Source: Marinibacterium anthonyi
Lineage (GTDB): Bacteria > Pseudomonadota > Alphaproteobacteria > Rhodobacterales > Rhodobacteraceae
Assembly (NCBI GenBank): GCA_003217735.2
Contig: CP031585.1
Coordinates: forward strand, 3,087,501 to 3,151,500
Direction: 5' to 3'
Length of the DNA: 64,000 nt
Of this stretch, positions 30,556 to 39,279 are shown in pieces (within the stretch, counting starts at the first letter, position 1; every line of letters starts with the position of its first letter). The notes beneath the pieces are model-generated. The model worked only from the letters and a program-made list of their open reading frames with translations, had not been told where the DNA came from and made no database searches. The position numbers were made by a program, and so were the translations under genes.

Positions 30556-32165
30556 CTGTTTACGTCCTCTGTTGGTCCGTGAGTTTCTTGGTCTTGTTGG
30601 TGTTGATTGGGGGCCCGAAGGCCCCAGCCTCCGCCGTTCGCGGTTTCGATCACCAGCGCGTCGCCCGCATCCAGGGCGATGCCCGACGCGAAGGAAAAAT
30701 CCTGTATCCCCCTGTCCGGGCAGTGCACGGCGATGCGGTTCAGCCCGCCGTCCTCGCCGCCGTTGGCGCCCCAGACGGGCACCCGCACATGGCTGTAGCC
30801 GGCGGCCAGCGTCGCGGGGCCGCGCGGCAGGTAGCAGGTCGACATCCCCATCCCGCCCTTGTGCAGCCCCTGCCCCGCGCCGCTGTCCGACAGCCGGCGC
30901 CAACCGACGTCGATGCCGTAGCGGGCCTCGCAGATCTCGACCGGGCAGTTGAACGTGTCGCCGTGATTGGTGGAATACATCGCGTGCAGCCCGTCCCGGT
31001 CCGCCGTCGCGCCCCAGCCGCCCATCTGCGGTTCGACCATCGTGTACCGCCGCCCGGTGTCAGGATGCACCCCGGCAATGACCGTCCCGCAGATCGACCC
31101 GAAATGGCCCGCCGGCAACCGGTCGGGCATCCGAGCGGCCATGGTCTTCCACAGCATGTCAGCCAGGCGGATCCGGGTTTCCGAATAAAATCCGTGCGGT
31201 GCCGGCGCCTTGGCGTCGAAGATCGATCCGGGCCGCGTGATGACCTGCAGCGGCCGGAAGGAACCGGCGTTGGCGTAAAGTTCAGAATCTGTCAGGACCT
31301 TGAAGATCAACTGACATGCGATCAGAGACCCATCGCGCGAGGTGTTGAAGGGCCCGGGCTTCTGGTCGGGCGCCTCGGTCAGATCGACGGTGAAGGCCTC
31401 GTCGGTGATCTCGATCACCGCGTGCCAGGTCTCGCCCTCGTCCTGTTCCTGCGCCACCGGAAAGCGGCCCTTGGGCAGATCCGCCAGCCCTGCGCGCGCC
31501 CGTGCCTCGCCCTCGGTGAAGGCCGCGTCGATGGCGGCCCTGAAGGTCGCAACCCCATGGGTCGCCGCCATCTCGGCAATGGGTTTCGCCGCCCGCCGCC
31601 CGGCCGAGATCTGGGCCCAAAGGTCCCCCATCACGAAATCCGGCAGCCGCGAATTGGTCGAGATGATATCGAACACCGCGTCGATCTTGCGCCCCGCGTC
31701 GAACAGCCGGATGCAGGGCAGCCGCAGCCCTTCCTGGAATATCTCGACCGCGTCCGCCGGCATCGACCCGGGCGTCATGCCGCCCACGTCGTTCCAATGG
31801 GCGATCGACGCCGTCCAGGCCAGCAGGTCGCCATCCACAAAGACCGGCTGCGCCACCACCACGTCATTCAGATGCGTCACGCCGCCCCAATAGGGATCGT
31901 TGGTCACGAAGACATCGCCGTCCCGCACCGTGTCCCCATGCAGCGCCACGATCCGCTTCACCGCCTTGTCCAGCACGCCGACGAACCCGGGGATCCCCGC
32001 GCCCGATGACACGATCTCTCCGGTCGCATCGGTGATGCCGGTGCCCACGTCCAGCACCTCGTAGATGATCGGGCTCATCGCGGTCTTCTTCAGCACGGCG
32101 AACATCTCGTCCGCCGCGGCCCGAAGACCGGCCTGGATGACCGCACGGGTGAAGGGATCGTCCAT
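30552..32165 (-). CDS. hyuB: Hydantoinase/oxoprolinase subunit B (HyuB-2), altered C-terminus
   Basis: A 537-residue HyuB protein closely related to HyuB-3 at 34268-35926: both share the pattern AADEMFxxxKKTAMSxIIYE, SSGAGIPxFVGVLDKAVK, TNDPxxGGVTHLND and FQEGLRLP. It has no HyuA of its own directly adjacent. Its last residues differ from the family: after ETANGGGWGL the usual acidic tail with D(V/L)RDGxIS is replaced by a polar APNQHQQDQETHGPTEDVNR. These C/A-rich codons overlap the dppA leader. It may share the HyuA encoded at 35926, or have another specificity. Confidence 0.88.
   Translation of the reverse strand: MDDPFTRAVIQAGLRAAADEMFAVLKKTAMSPIIYEVLDVGTGITDATGEIVSSGAGIPGFVGVLDKAVKRIVALHGDTVRDGDVFVTNDPYWGGVTHLNDVVVAQPVFVDGDLLAWTASIAHWNDVGGMTPGSMPADAVEIFQEGLRLPCIRLFDAGRKIDAVFDIISTNSRLPDFVMGDLWAQISAGRRAAKPIAEMAATHGVATFRAAIDAAFTEGEARARAGLADLPKGRFPVAQEQDEGETWHAVIEITDEAFTVDLTEAPDQKPGPFNTSRDGSLIACQLIFKVLTDSELYANAGSFRPLQVITRPGSIFDAKAPAPHGFYSETRIRLADMLWKTMAARMPDRLPAGHFGSICGTVIAGVHPDTGRRYTMVEPQMGGWGATADRDGLHAMYSTNHGDTFNCPVEICEARYGIDVGWRRLSDSGAGQGLHKGGMGMSTCYLPRGPATLAAGYSHVRVPVWGANGGEDGGLNRIAVHCPDRGIQDFSFASGIALDAGDALVIETANGGGWGLRAPNQHQQDQETHGPTEDVNR
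30568..30576 (-). promoter_or_regulatory. ACCAACAGA leader motif (dppA)
   Basis: The 9-mer lies 13 bases before the dppA start, running into its ribosome site (ACCAACAGAGGACG), and is also codon sequence for the HyuB-2 tail. Confidence 0.45.
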
Positions 32166-33163
32166 CAGATCCCCGTCTCGATCACGACCTTGCCGTGACT
32201 GGTGCGCGGCCGGCTCAGGTAATCCCAGGCCTCGATATAGCGTTCCATCGGGTAGACCCGGTCGACATTGGGCCGGATATCCCCATTGGCCAGCGCCTCG
32301 TAGATGAAGGCCTTGCCCCGGGGCAGCAGCACCGGGTCCTGCACGTAGTTGAAGACCGAATAGGCCTGGAACAGCGCATTCGCCTGGAACAGATCGGTGA
32401 ACGGCAATTCGGGGCGCTCGCCATCCAACGAGCCGTAGTAATAGATGCGCGCATCCCTTGCGAGGCCGGGCGCATATTGCCCGATCAGTCCTGCGCCCAC
32501 GGGATCGAAGACCAGGTTCACGCCCTTGCCCCTGGTGATTTCGTCGATCCGGGCGGCGACATCCTCCTGCCCGGTGACGATCACGTGGTCCGCCCCCTTG
32601 TCGCGCATGTACGCCGCGTTTTCGGGCGACCGCGTCGTGGCGATCATCGTCACGCCCCTGGCCTTGCCGATTTCCAGCATCGCACCGCCGGCCGTCGACG
32701 TCCCCGCCGTCACCAGCGCGACATCGCCGTCGCCCAATGGCGTGATTTCCGAGATCGGGAAATAGGCGGTCAGGTATTGCATCCAGATCGACGCCGCCTC
32801 GACCGGGCTCGGCCCGTCGGGCGCCCGGGTCACATAGGCCGGGTCCATCACCAGGCTCTCGGTGCTGGCGCCCTTGTCATAGTAGAAATAGGGCAGCGTA
32901 CAGACCCGGTCGCCGACCTCGAAGCCCACCACATCCGCGCCCACCGCGTCGATCACGCCACAGGCTTCGATGCCGACGCGCGCCGGAAACCCGGGGAACG
33001 AGAACGAATACTTGTCCTCCATCAGGTTCATGTCACCCCAGTTCAGCGCAAAGGCTTCGATGGCGATGCGGATCTGGGCCGGGCCCGGTTCCGTCGCCGC
33101 AACCGTATCAAGCGACAGGCTGCGGTAGCCGGAATAATCGTGGATCTGCCAGGCACGCGGCAT
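32165..33163 (-). CDS. Medium-chain dehydrogenase/reductase (quinone oxidoreductase-like)
   Basis: A 332-residue MDR protein. The N-terminal GroES-like domain has LNWGDMNLMEDKYSFSFPGF and GIEACGVIDAVGADVVGFEV. The Rossmann domain has VTAGTSTAGGAMLEIGKARG, a nucleotide-binding variant. The structural zinc cysteines of classic alcohol dehydrogenases are absent, which points to the NADPH-dependent quinone oxidoreductase/zeta-crystallin branch. It ends one base into hyuB-2 (TGATG). It may reduce an unsaturated intermediate of the pathway, but no substrate is evident. Confidence 0.88.
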   Translation of the reverse strand: MPRAWQIHDYSGYRSLSLDTVAATEPGPAQIRIAIEAFALNWGDMNLMEDKYSFSFPGFPARVGIEACGVIDAVGADVVGFEVGDRVCTLPYFYYDKGASTESLVMDPAYVTRAPDGPSPVEAASIWMQYLTAYFPISEITPLGDGDVALVTAGTSTAGGAMLEIGKARGVTMIATTRSPENAAYMRDKGADHVIVTGQEDVAARIDEITRGKGVNLVFDPVGAGLIGQYAPGLARDARIYYYGSLDGERPELPFTDLFQANALFQAYSVFNYVQDPVLLPRGKAFIYEALANGDIRPNVDRVYPMERYIEAWDYLSRPRTSHGKVVIETGI

Positions 33164-33164
33164 G

Positions 33165-34271
33165 TCAGTCCCCCACCACGACGACGTCGCGCGGCAGTTC
33201 CGAGAATTTCACGGCGCCGTCCTTGGTCAGATAGACGATCTCCTCAAGCCGCAGCCCGAACCTGCCGGTCAGGTAGATGCCCGGTTCGATGGAAAAGACC
33301 ATGCCTTCTTCCAGCACCGTGTCCGACGATCCGGTCATGTAGGGCGGTTCGTGCACCTCGATCCCCAGACCGTGGCCGGTGCGGTGCAGGAAGTTCTCGC
33401 CATAGCCCGCCTGCGCGATGTGATTGCGCGCGGCCTCGTCGATCTGGCGCGCACTCACACCGGGTTTCGCGGCGCGCATGGCGGCCTGAACGGCGCCTTC
33501 GACGATGGCGTGGATTTCGTCATAGCCTTCGGGTTTTTCGCCCACCACGCACATGCGGGTGATGTCGGACGGCATGCCGTTCAGCCGCGCGCCGATGTCG
33601 ATGACGATGGCGTCCCCCTTCCGGATGACCGTCTCGCCGGTCTGGTGATGCGGGAAGGCGCCGTTGCCCCCCGTGCCGATGATGCCGAATTCCAGTTTGG
33701 CGCCGCCTTCGGCGAACCGGTCGATGACGATCTGCTTGACCTGGGTCTCGGTCATGCCCGGCCTGATCGCGGCGAAGGCGGTTTTCATCGCCTCATCCGC
33801 CAGCAGGGCGGAGGTTTTCAGCCGCGCCAGTTCATCGGCGTCCTTCATCATGCGCAGCCGGCCCAGCGTGCTTTCCGTGAAGACATGTTTCGCCCCCGGC
33901 AGCCGGTCCAGCAGCGCCAGCGCGAAATCGGCGCGCATGCCCTCGTCCAGCGCCACGACCATGGCGCCTTCGCCCTTGACGGCGGCCAGCGTCTTGTCCA
34001 GCGCCTCGCCCGGCCCCTGGGCATCGGCCCACAGGTGCATCGGCAGGTCCGTGTGCTGCCCGGCGCTGTCGGCCTCAAGCTGGGGCATGGCGAATTCGGC
34101 ACCCGATTGCGTCACCAGCAGCAGCAGCAACCGTTCGTCGCCATGGGGTTCGAACCCCAGCAGCCATTGCATGTGCGGCCCGGGTCCCAGCGCCAGCAGC
34201 TCGACGCCCTGGTCCTTCATCGACGCCCGCAGACGCGCCATGCGGTTTGTGATCACATCGCTGCTCATCAT
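33165..34271 (-). CDS. M24-family metallopeptidase (Xaa-Pro peptidase-like)
   Basis: A 368-residue M24 (pita-bread) protein with a creatinase-like N-terminal domain. All five metal ligands are visible: two Asp in VIDIGARLNGMPSDITRM, His in HRTGHGLGIEVHE, Glu in FSIEPGIYL and Glu in RLEEIVYL. This supports a true metallohydrolase such as an Xaa-Pro dipeptidase; true creatinases lack some of these ligands and are longer (about 400 residues). In this operon it may release amino acids from the ring-opened product or from imported dipeptides. The start at 34271 overlaps the hyuB-3 stop. Confidence 0.9.
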   Translation of the reverse strand: MMSSDVITNRMARLRASMKDQGVELLALGPGPHMQWLLGFEPHGDERLLLLLVTQSGAEFAMPQLEADSAGQHTDLPMHLWADAQGPGEALDKTLAAVKGEGAMVVALDEGMRADFALALLDRLPGAKHVFTESTLGRLRMMKDADELARLKTSALLADEAMKTAFAAIRPGMTETQVKQIVIDRFAEGGAKLEFGIIGTGGNGAFPHHQTGETVIRKGDAIVIDIGARLNGMPSDITRMCVVGEKPEGYDEIHAIVEGAVQAAMRAAKPGVSARQIDEAARNHIAQAGYGENFLHRTGHGLGIEVHEPPYMTGSSDTVLEEGMVFSIEPGIYLTGRFGLRLEEIVYLTKDGAVKFSELPRDVVVVGD

Positions 34272-35926
34272 GCGCTTCCTTCATATCCGTAGATGTCGCG
34301 CGCCTGTTCGGCGCTGATCAGCCCGTCACGCAGGTCTGCCGCGACCTTGTCGCGCGGGCGGTCCCTGGGGTCGCCCAGGCCGCCGCCATTGCCTGTGATC
34401 ACACGGATCACGTCGCCCGGCCTCGTCTTCTTGTTCGACACGAAGGCGAATTCGCTGGCCTCGCCTTCGACCGGCATGAAGCGCACGTAATTCGCGCTGC
34501 CGTCGCGGCCCCCGTCCAAGCCCCAGGCAGGGAATTTCGACCGGGTGTAGCCGATGGTGACATAGCCGTCTTCGGACCGGGTGCGATAGTCGATCACCAC
34601 GCCCCGCCCGCCGGTTTCGCGCCCCTCGCCGCCGGGGGCGGTGTTCAGCTCCATCCGGTCGATGATCACGCCATTGCGGGCCTCGTTGATCTCGGCCGGG
34701 CAATTGTAGGTCTCGCCATGGAAGGACGAGAAGATGGCCGAGTTGCCATCGCGCCCGGCGGCCGCGCCCCAGCCCCCCACCTGCGGTTCGATGATGGTGT
34801 AATGGCGGCCCGTATCGGGGTGAACGCCGCCGATGAAGGTGCCGCAAACACTGGCAAAATGGCCCGCACCCAGCCGGTCGGCCATGTGCGGCGCCAGGCA
34901 GCGCCACATGATGTCATAGGCGCGCAGTTCCAGTTCATAGTAGAACCCCATCGCCGCCGGTTCCTGCGCGTCGAAGACGGATCCCTTGCGGGTCAGCAAT
35001 TCGATGGGCCGGAAGCTGCCCGCGTTGGCCAGCCCGCGCGGATCGGTCAGCGATTTGAACAGCATCTGGGCGGCGACCATCACGCCATCCCGGCAGGAAT
35101 TGGTCGGGCCCGTCGACTGGTCCGGGTTGTCGCGCAGATCGACGATGAACCTGTCATCCGTGATCTCGATTTTCACGTTGAAGATCGATCCGTCGTCCTG
35201 TTCCTCGTCCAGCTCGAACCGCCCCTTGGGCAGATCGGCCAGCGCCGTGCGCGAGACCTTTTCGCCGTGGTCCATGAAGTCGGTCAGCGCCTGTTCGAAG
35301 GCCGCGACCCCGTATTTCCCGGCCAGCTGGCCCAGCCGCCGCGCGCCGACCCGCACCGAGGAGATCGCGGCCCAGACGTCGCCTTCCAGCACGTCGGGCA
35401 TCCGGCTGTTGACCTTGAGGACCTCGAACACCGACGCGATCGGCTTGCCCGCCTCGACCAGCTGGATCGCGGGCAGGCGCAGGCCTTCCTGGAAGATCTC
35501 GGTCGCCTCGCCGGTCAGGGATCCGGGCGCCATGCCGCCCACGTCCGAGTTATGCGCGATATTGGCCGTCCAGGCGATCAGCTTGCCATCCGCGAACACC
35601 GGCATGGCGACGATGATGTCGTTCAGGTGCGTCACGCCGCCGTAGAACGGATCGTTCGTGGCATAGACGTCGCCGTCCTTCAGCACCTCGGGCGGGAACT
35701 TGGCCGCGATGACCTTCACCGCCTTGTCCAGCACGCCGACAAAGGCCGGGATACCCGCGCCGGACGACGCGATCTCGCCCTGCGCGTCCATGATGCCGGT
35801 GCCCATGTCCAGCACCTCGTAGATGATCGACGACATGGCCGTCTTCTTCATCGCCACGAACATCTCGTCCGCGGCGGCCTGCAGCGAATTCTGGATGATC
35901 TCGGAGGTGATCGGATCAAGCGCCAT
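34268..35926 (-). CDS. hyuB: Hydantoinase/oxoprolinase subunit B (HyuB-3)
   Basis: A 552-residue HyuB with the full family pattern: DPITSEIIQNSLQAAADEMF, MKKTAMSSIIYEVLDMGTGI, ATNDPFYGGVTHLNDIIVAM, FQEGLRLPAIQLVEAG, VCGTFIGGVHPDTGRHYTII and the normal C-terminal end TGNGGGLGDPRDRPRD followed by DLRDGLISAEQARDIYGYE. It starts on the last base of hyuA-2, so HyuA-2 and HyuB-3 are the obvious subunit pair. The paralogue HyuB-2 lies two genes downstream. Confidence 0.92.
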   Translation of the reverse strand: MALDPITSEIIQNSLQAAADEMFVAMKKTAMSSIIYEVLDMGTGIMDAQGEIASSGAGIPAFVGVLDKAVKVIAAKFPPEVLKDGDVYATNDPFYGGVTHLNDIIVAMPVFADGKLIAWTANIAHNSDVGGMAPGSLTGEATEIFQEGLRLPAIQLVEAGKPIASVFEVLKVNSRMPDVLEGDVWAAISSVRVGARRLGQLAGKYGVAAFEQALTDFMDHGEKVSRTALADLPKGRFELDEEQDDGSIFNVKIEITDDRFIVDLRDNPDQSTGPTNSCRDGVMVAAQMLFKSLTDPRGLANAGSFRPIELLTRKGSVFDAQEPAAMGFYYELELRAYDIMWRCLAPHMADRLGAGHFASVCGTFIGGVHPDTGRHYTIIEPQVGGWGAAAGRDGNSAIFSSFHGETYNCPAEINEARNGVIIDRMELNTAPGGEGRETGGRGVVIDYRTRSEDGYVTIGYTRSKFPAWGLDGGRDGSANYVRFMPVEGEASEFAFVSNKKTRPGDVIRVITGNGGGLGDPRDRPRDKVAADLRDGLISAEQARDIYGYEGSA

Positions 35927-38031
35927 CAGACGGTCTCCATCGCGGGCGTGTCGGCGGGGACCGACAGCAGGATGTGCAGGTTGCCCCAGCGGTCGACCTC
36001 GACCCGGTTGCCGGGGTGGACGACGATGGTGGTGCCCGGGTCCTCGACGATGGCGGGGCCGTCGAAGGACATGCCCGGGGTCAGTTTTTCACCGTCATAG
36101 ATCGCCGCGTCGTGGATGCCTTCCATGGCAAAATCGACCGCGCGGGTGGCTTTCAGGGCGCCGCTGGCGGGGGCGTCCGTCAGGGTATGTTCGACCGGCT
36201 TCAGCTTGCCGACCTCGGCCGAGGCGATGACATGCAGGCCGACCATTTCGACCGGGGCCTTCAGGCGATAGGTATATTCCTTCTCGTAGGCCTCGTGGAA
36301 ATCGGCGGCGATCCGCGCCAGCTTGTCTTCGGTCACGGCGCCTTCGATGGGGACCTCGACGGTGTGTTCCTGGTTCTGGTAGCGGAACTTGCCGAAGCGT
36401 TTCAGCATGACCTTGTCCGCCGCCGCGCCTTCGGCCGCGAATTGCGCGCGCGCCTGGGCTTCGGTCTCGGCGAACCGGGCCTCCATCCCCTGGGCCGCGC
36501 CCTTGCCCATGTCGGCCAGCGCGGTCAGGAAATAGTCGCGCCGCAGGTCCGACATCATCATCCCCCAGGCCGAGAAAACCGATGCACCGGTGGGGATGAC
36601 CACCTTCTTCACGCCCAGCTCCTGCGCCAGGGCCACGGCGTGCATCGCGCCGCCGCCGCCAAAGGCCACCAGCACGAAGTCGCGCGGGTCGTGGCCCCGG
36701 TTCAGCGACACCAGCTTCAGCGCGTTGACCATGTTGTTGTTGGCAATCCGCACGATCCCCTGCGCGGCCTGATCGCAGTCGACGCCCAGATCGTCGGCCA
36801 CCTGTTGCAGCGCCTTGCCGGCGGCGTCCATATCCGCATCGACAGAACCGCCGCAGAAATAGTCGCGGTTGATCCGCCCCAGCCAGAGGTTCGCGTCCGT
36901 CGTCGTCGCCTGCGTGCCGCCCTTGCCATAGGCTGCCGGCCCGGGCATGGCGCCGGCCGATTGCGGCCCGACATGCAGCTTGCCGAAATCGTCGACCCAG
37001 GCGATCGACCCGCCGCCATTGCCGATCTCGACCAGGTCCACCACCGGGACCATGATCGGATACCCGGCGCTGGTCCGGTCGCGTTCGATCCAGTAGTCGG
37101 TCATGATCTTGACCTCGCCGTCCTCGATCAGCGAACACTTGGCCGTGGTTCCGCCGATATCCAGCGCCAGCACGTTGGGTTCGCCGATCAGCTTGCCCAG
37201 TTCCGCCGCGCCCCAGAAGCCCGAGGCCGGGCCGCTTTCGACCATGGTGATCGGGATGCGCGCCGTGGCCTCCAGGCTGTCCACGCCGCAATTGGATTGC
37301 ATCACGTAAAGCTGGCCCTTGAACCCGCCATCGGTCATGCCCGCCTCAAGCCGGCGCAGGTAGCGTTCGGCGACCGGTTGGACATAGGCCGACAGCACGG
37401 CGGAATTGCCGCGTTCGTATTCGCGCCATTCACGGCTGATCTGGTGGGACCCCACGGCCGAAACCTCGGGCCAGAGCGTGCGGATCGCGGCCAGAACCGC
37501 CTCTTCATGGGACGGATTGGCGTAGGAATGCAGCAGCGACACGGCGATGGCCTGCACCCCGTCGGCCTTGAAACCGTCAAGGATCGCGGACAGCCCGGAC
37601 AGGTCCAGCGGCTGCGTCTCCTCGCCCTGGTAATTCATCCGCCCCGGCACTTCGCACCGCAGGTAGCGCGGCACGAAAGGTTCGGGTTTCTCATAGTGCA
37701 GGTTGAAGAAATCGGGCCGGTTGCCGCGCGCGATCTCAAGCGTGTCGCGGAAGCCTTCGGTGGTGATCAGCCCGACCTTGACGCCCTTGCGTTCGGTCAG
37801 CGCGTTGATCACGACGGTGGTGCCATGGGCCATGAAATCGACCGTGGCCGGATCCACCCCGCCCTTGGCCAGCACGTTCAGAACGCCCCTTTCGAAATCG
37901 GGCGGCGTGGTGTCGGACTTGGCGGTGGTGATGCGGCTTTCGCCCGTCTCAAGATCCGTTTCGAAACAGACCATGTCGGTGAAGGTGCCGCCCACGTCGG
38001 TGGCCACGCGCTTGGTGCTTTTGCTGGTCAT
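35926..38031 (-). CDS. hyuA: Hydantoinase/oxoprolinase subunit A (HyuA-2)
   Basis: A 701-residue HyuA protein: N-terminal phosphate motif VATDVGGTFTDMVCFE, HGTTVVINALTERKGVKVGL, GFRDTLEIARGNRPDFFNLH, VESGPASGFWGAAELGKLIG, ALDIGGTTAKCSLIEDGEVK and EIGNGGGSIAWVD. The start at 38031 has a very good AGGAGG eight bases upstream; an in-frame extension to 38076 overlaps the GAF gene and was rejected. It overlaps the GAF gene by four bases and hyuB-3 by one. It is the predicted ATPase half of an ATP-dependent amidohydrolase or carboxylase. Confidence 0.92.
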   Translation of the reverse strand: MTSKSTKRVATDVGGTFTDMVCFETDLETGESRITTAKSDTTPPDFERGVLNVLAKGGVDPATVDFMAHGTTVVINALTERKGVKVGLITTEGFRDTLEIARGNRPDFFNLHYEKPEPFVPRYLRCEVPGRMNYQGEETQPLDLSGLSAILDGFKADGVQAIAVSLLHSYANPSHEEAVLAAIRTLWPEVSAVGSHQISREWREYERGNSAVLSAYVQPVAERYLRRLEAGMTDGGFKGQLYVMQSNCGVDSLEATARIPITMVESGPASGFWGAAELGKLIGEPNVLALDIGGTTAKCSLIEDGEVKIMTDYWIERDRTSAGYPIMVPVVDLVEIGNGGGSIAWVDDFGKLHVGPQSAGAMPGPAAYGKGGTQATTTDANLWLGRINRDYFCGGSVDADMDAAGKALQQVADDLGVDCDQAAQGIVRIANNNMVNALKLVSLNRGHDPRDFVLVAFGGGGAMHAVALAQELGVKKVVIPTGASVFSAWGMMMSDLRRDYFLTALADMGKGAAQGMEARFAETEAQARAQFAAEGAAADKVMLKRFGKFRYQNQEHTVEVPIEGAVTEDKLARIAADFHEAYEKEYTYRLKAPVEMVGLHVIASAEVGKLKPVEHTLTDAPASGALKATRAVDFAMEGIHDAAIYDGEKLTPGMSFDGPAIVEDPGTTIVVHPGNRVEVDRWGNLHILLSVPADTPAMETV

Positions 38032-38525
38032 GCGGAAACCTCCTGCGGATTGGCCTTGCGTTCGAGCAGCAGGCAAAGAGCGCCCGGCCCGATGAGCCGC
38101 GCCGCACGCTCGACCCGTTCGGGCGTGTAGTGATGGGCGACATCCAGGCAGTTGAGCGTGCCAAGGACCTCGCCCTGCACGACGACCGGCAGGTTCAGGC
38201 AGCTTTCGAACCCAAGGCTGACGATCAGTTCGTGATCGGGAAAATGCGGCGCGAAATCGGCCGGGACATGGGCGACGAAGGGTTTGTGGTTGTCGAGCAC
38301 CTGCGTCCCCCAGTCGGTCGGCGGCATCGGCTTGGTGCCCCCGGGCGGATATTCGACAGGCATGTTCGACCAGCGGCGGCTGGCCAGCCGGGTCACCGGA
38401 TCAAAGGTCATTACCGTGAACAACGGCGCGCCGATCTCTTCCTGCACCAGCGCGCAGAGGGCCGCGAACATGGTTTCCAGGTCATCGCCGGCAGCGGCTT
38501 GGGCAAAGGTGGTCCAGGCGGTCAT
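38028..38525 (-). CDS. GAF domain protein
   Basis: A 165-residue protein that is a single GAF-type sensor domain (EIGAPLFTVMTFDPVTRLAS, then HELIVSLGFESCLNLPVVVQ and GEVLGTLNCLDVAHHYTPER). There is no kinase, cyclase or DNA-binding part. Its gene overlaps both the XRE-cupin regulator and hyuA-2 by four bases. GAF domains bind small molecules, and stand-alone ones can be enzymes such as free methionine sulfoxide reductase, whose conserved cysteines are not evident here. It may sense the pathway compound. The role is unknown. Confidence 0.85.
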   Translation of the reverse strand: MTAWTTFAQAAAGDDLETMFAALCALVQEEIGAPLFTVMTFDPVTRLASRRWSNMPVEYPPGGTKPMPPTDWGTQVLDNHKPFVAHVPADFAPHFPDHELIVSLGFESCLNLPVVVQGEVLGTLNCLDVAHHYTPERVERAARLIGPGALCLLLERKANPQEVSA

Positions 38526-39187
38526 TCGTTTTCTCCAGCGGCTTCCATCAGGGCGGCTTCGTGTCCGGCATGAGCTCCGGGAATGTCTTCGGCGCGTGCG
38601 ATCCGATCGCCGAAGACATCCATCGTGCAGACATGGAGGATCGCCGTTTCGCTGTCGGTGTGGTTCCAGGTGGAATGCAGCCGCTGGGACGAGAAATGCA
38701 GGCTGTCCCCGGCTTCAAGTTCGATCCGCTGTCCTTCCAGTTCGACGGTCAGCGCGCCTTCGAGCACAAAGAAGATCTCCTCGCCCTCGTGGCTCTGCGG
38801 TTCACTCCGGTACCCCGGCGCCTCGCGGATGATGACGCCGTTCAGGACAGACCCAGCGAAGGTGGTCGAAATCCGTTCATAGGCCGTGGCCTCGGGGCTT
38901 TCCTGCTTCAGCGACAGTTTGCGGCGGGCGTCGTGGCGCGTTGCTTCGGGCGCGGGACCGGATCCGGGCAGCACGTCCTGCACCGCGATGCCAAGCACCG
39001 TGCAGATCCGGTTGAGCGAGGTCAGCGAGGGCACCGCGATATCGCGTTCCGCCTGGCTCATGAAACCGGTGGACAGGCCCGCGCGTTCGGCCACTTCCTG
39101 CAACGTCAGCTTCAGCGCGCGGCGGCGGGCGCGCAGCTTGGCGCCGATCTCCGGCTTGCCGATCTCGTGTTTGTTGTCATCCGCCAA
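38522..39187 (-). CDS. XRE-family regulator with C-terminal cupin domain
   Basis: A 221-residue regulator: an N-terminal helix-turn-helix (about residues 12-70: LRARRRALKLTLQEVAERAG, LSTGFMSQAERDIAVPSLTS) and a C-terminal cupin (about 125-200: SHEGEEIFFVLEGALTVELE, GDSLHFSSQRLHSTWNHTDS). This PuuR-like architecture is common for regulators of amine and amino-acid catabolism, with the cupin as ligand sensor. It is the first gene of the long hyu-dpp operon. The decamer AGTAATACTA lies 17 bases upstream of its start, and a palindromic version lies before the hyuAB fusion gene, so it probably controls both. Confidence 0.92.
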   Translation of the reverse strand: MADDNKHEIGKPEIGAKLRARRRALKLTLQEVAERAGLSTGFMSQAERDIAVPSLTSLNRICTVLGIAVQDVLPGSGPAPEATRHDARRKLSLKQESPEATAYERISTTFAGSVLNGVIIREAPGYRSEPQSHEGEEIFFVLEGALTVELEGQRIELEAGDSLHFSSQRLHSTWNHTDSETAILHVCTMDVFGDRIARAEDIPGAHAGHEAALMEAAGENE

Positions 39188-39203
39188 GAGGCACCCATTT
39201 TTA

Positions 39204-39213
39204 AGTAATACTA
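39204..39213. promoter_or_regulatory. AGTAATACTA half-site upstream of XRE-cupin gene
   Basis: This AT-rich decamer sits in the 85-base gap before the XRE-cupin start, flanked by T/A tracts. It equals one arm of the palindrome at 43108-43132. Confidence 0.6.
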
Positions 39214-39253
39214 AAATTTTGGGGCGGATCGCCCGATTCCGTCAAGGGGGACC

Positions 39254-39279
39254 GCCCAATCAGGCGGCCCAATCAGGCG
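39254..39279. repeat. 13-bp tandem duplication at the end of hyuAB
   Basis: GCCCAATCAGGCG is repeated exactly at 39254-39266 and 39267-39279. The second copy carries the stop codon of the fusion gene. Confidence 0.8.

Noticed and set aside
28189-30582. A 797-codon open frame on the plus strand across dppA and dppB
   Set aside because: Antisense shadow of two well-supported genes; rich in Arg/His/Gly/Gln as expected from the complement of high-GC codons.
33165-34271. Creatinase assignment for the M24 protein
   Set aside because: The full set of metal ligands and the shorter length favour a metallopeptidase; creatine hydrolysis is kept only as a hypothesis.
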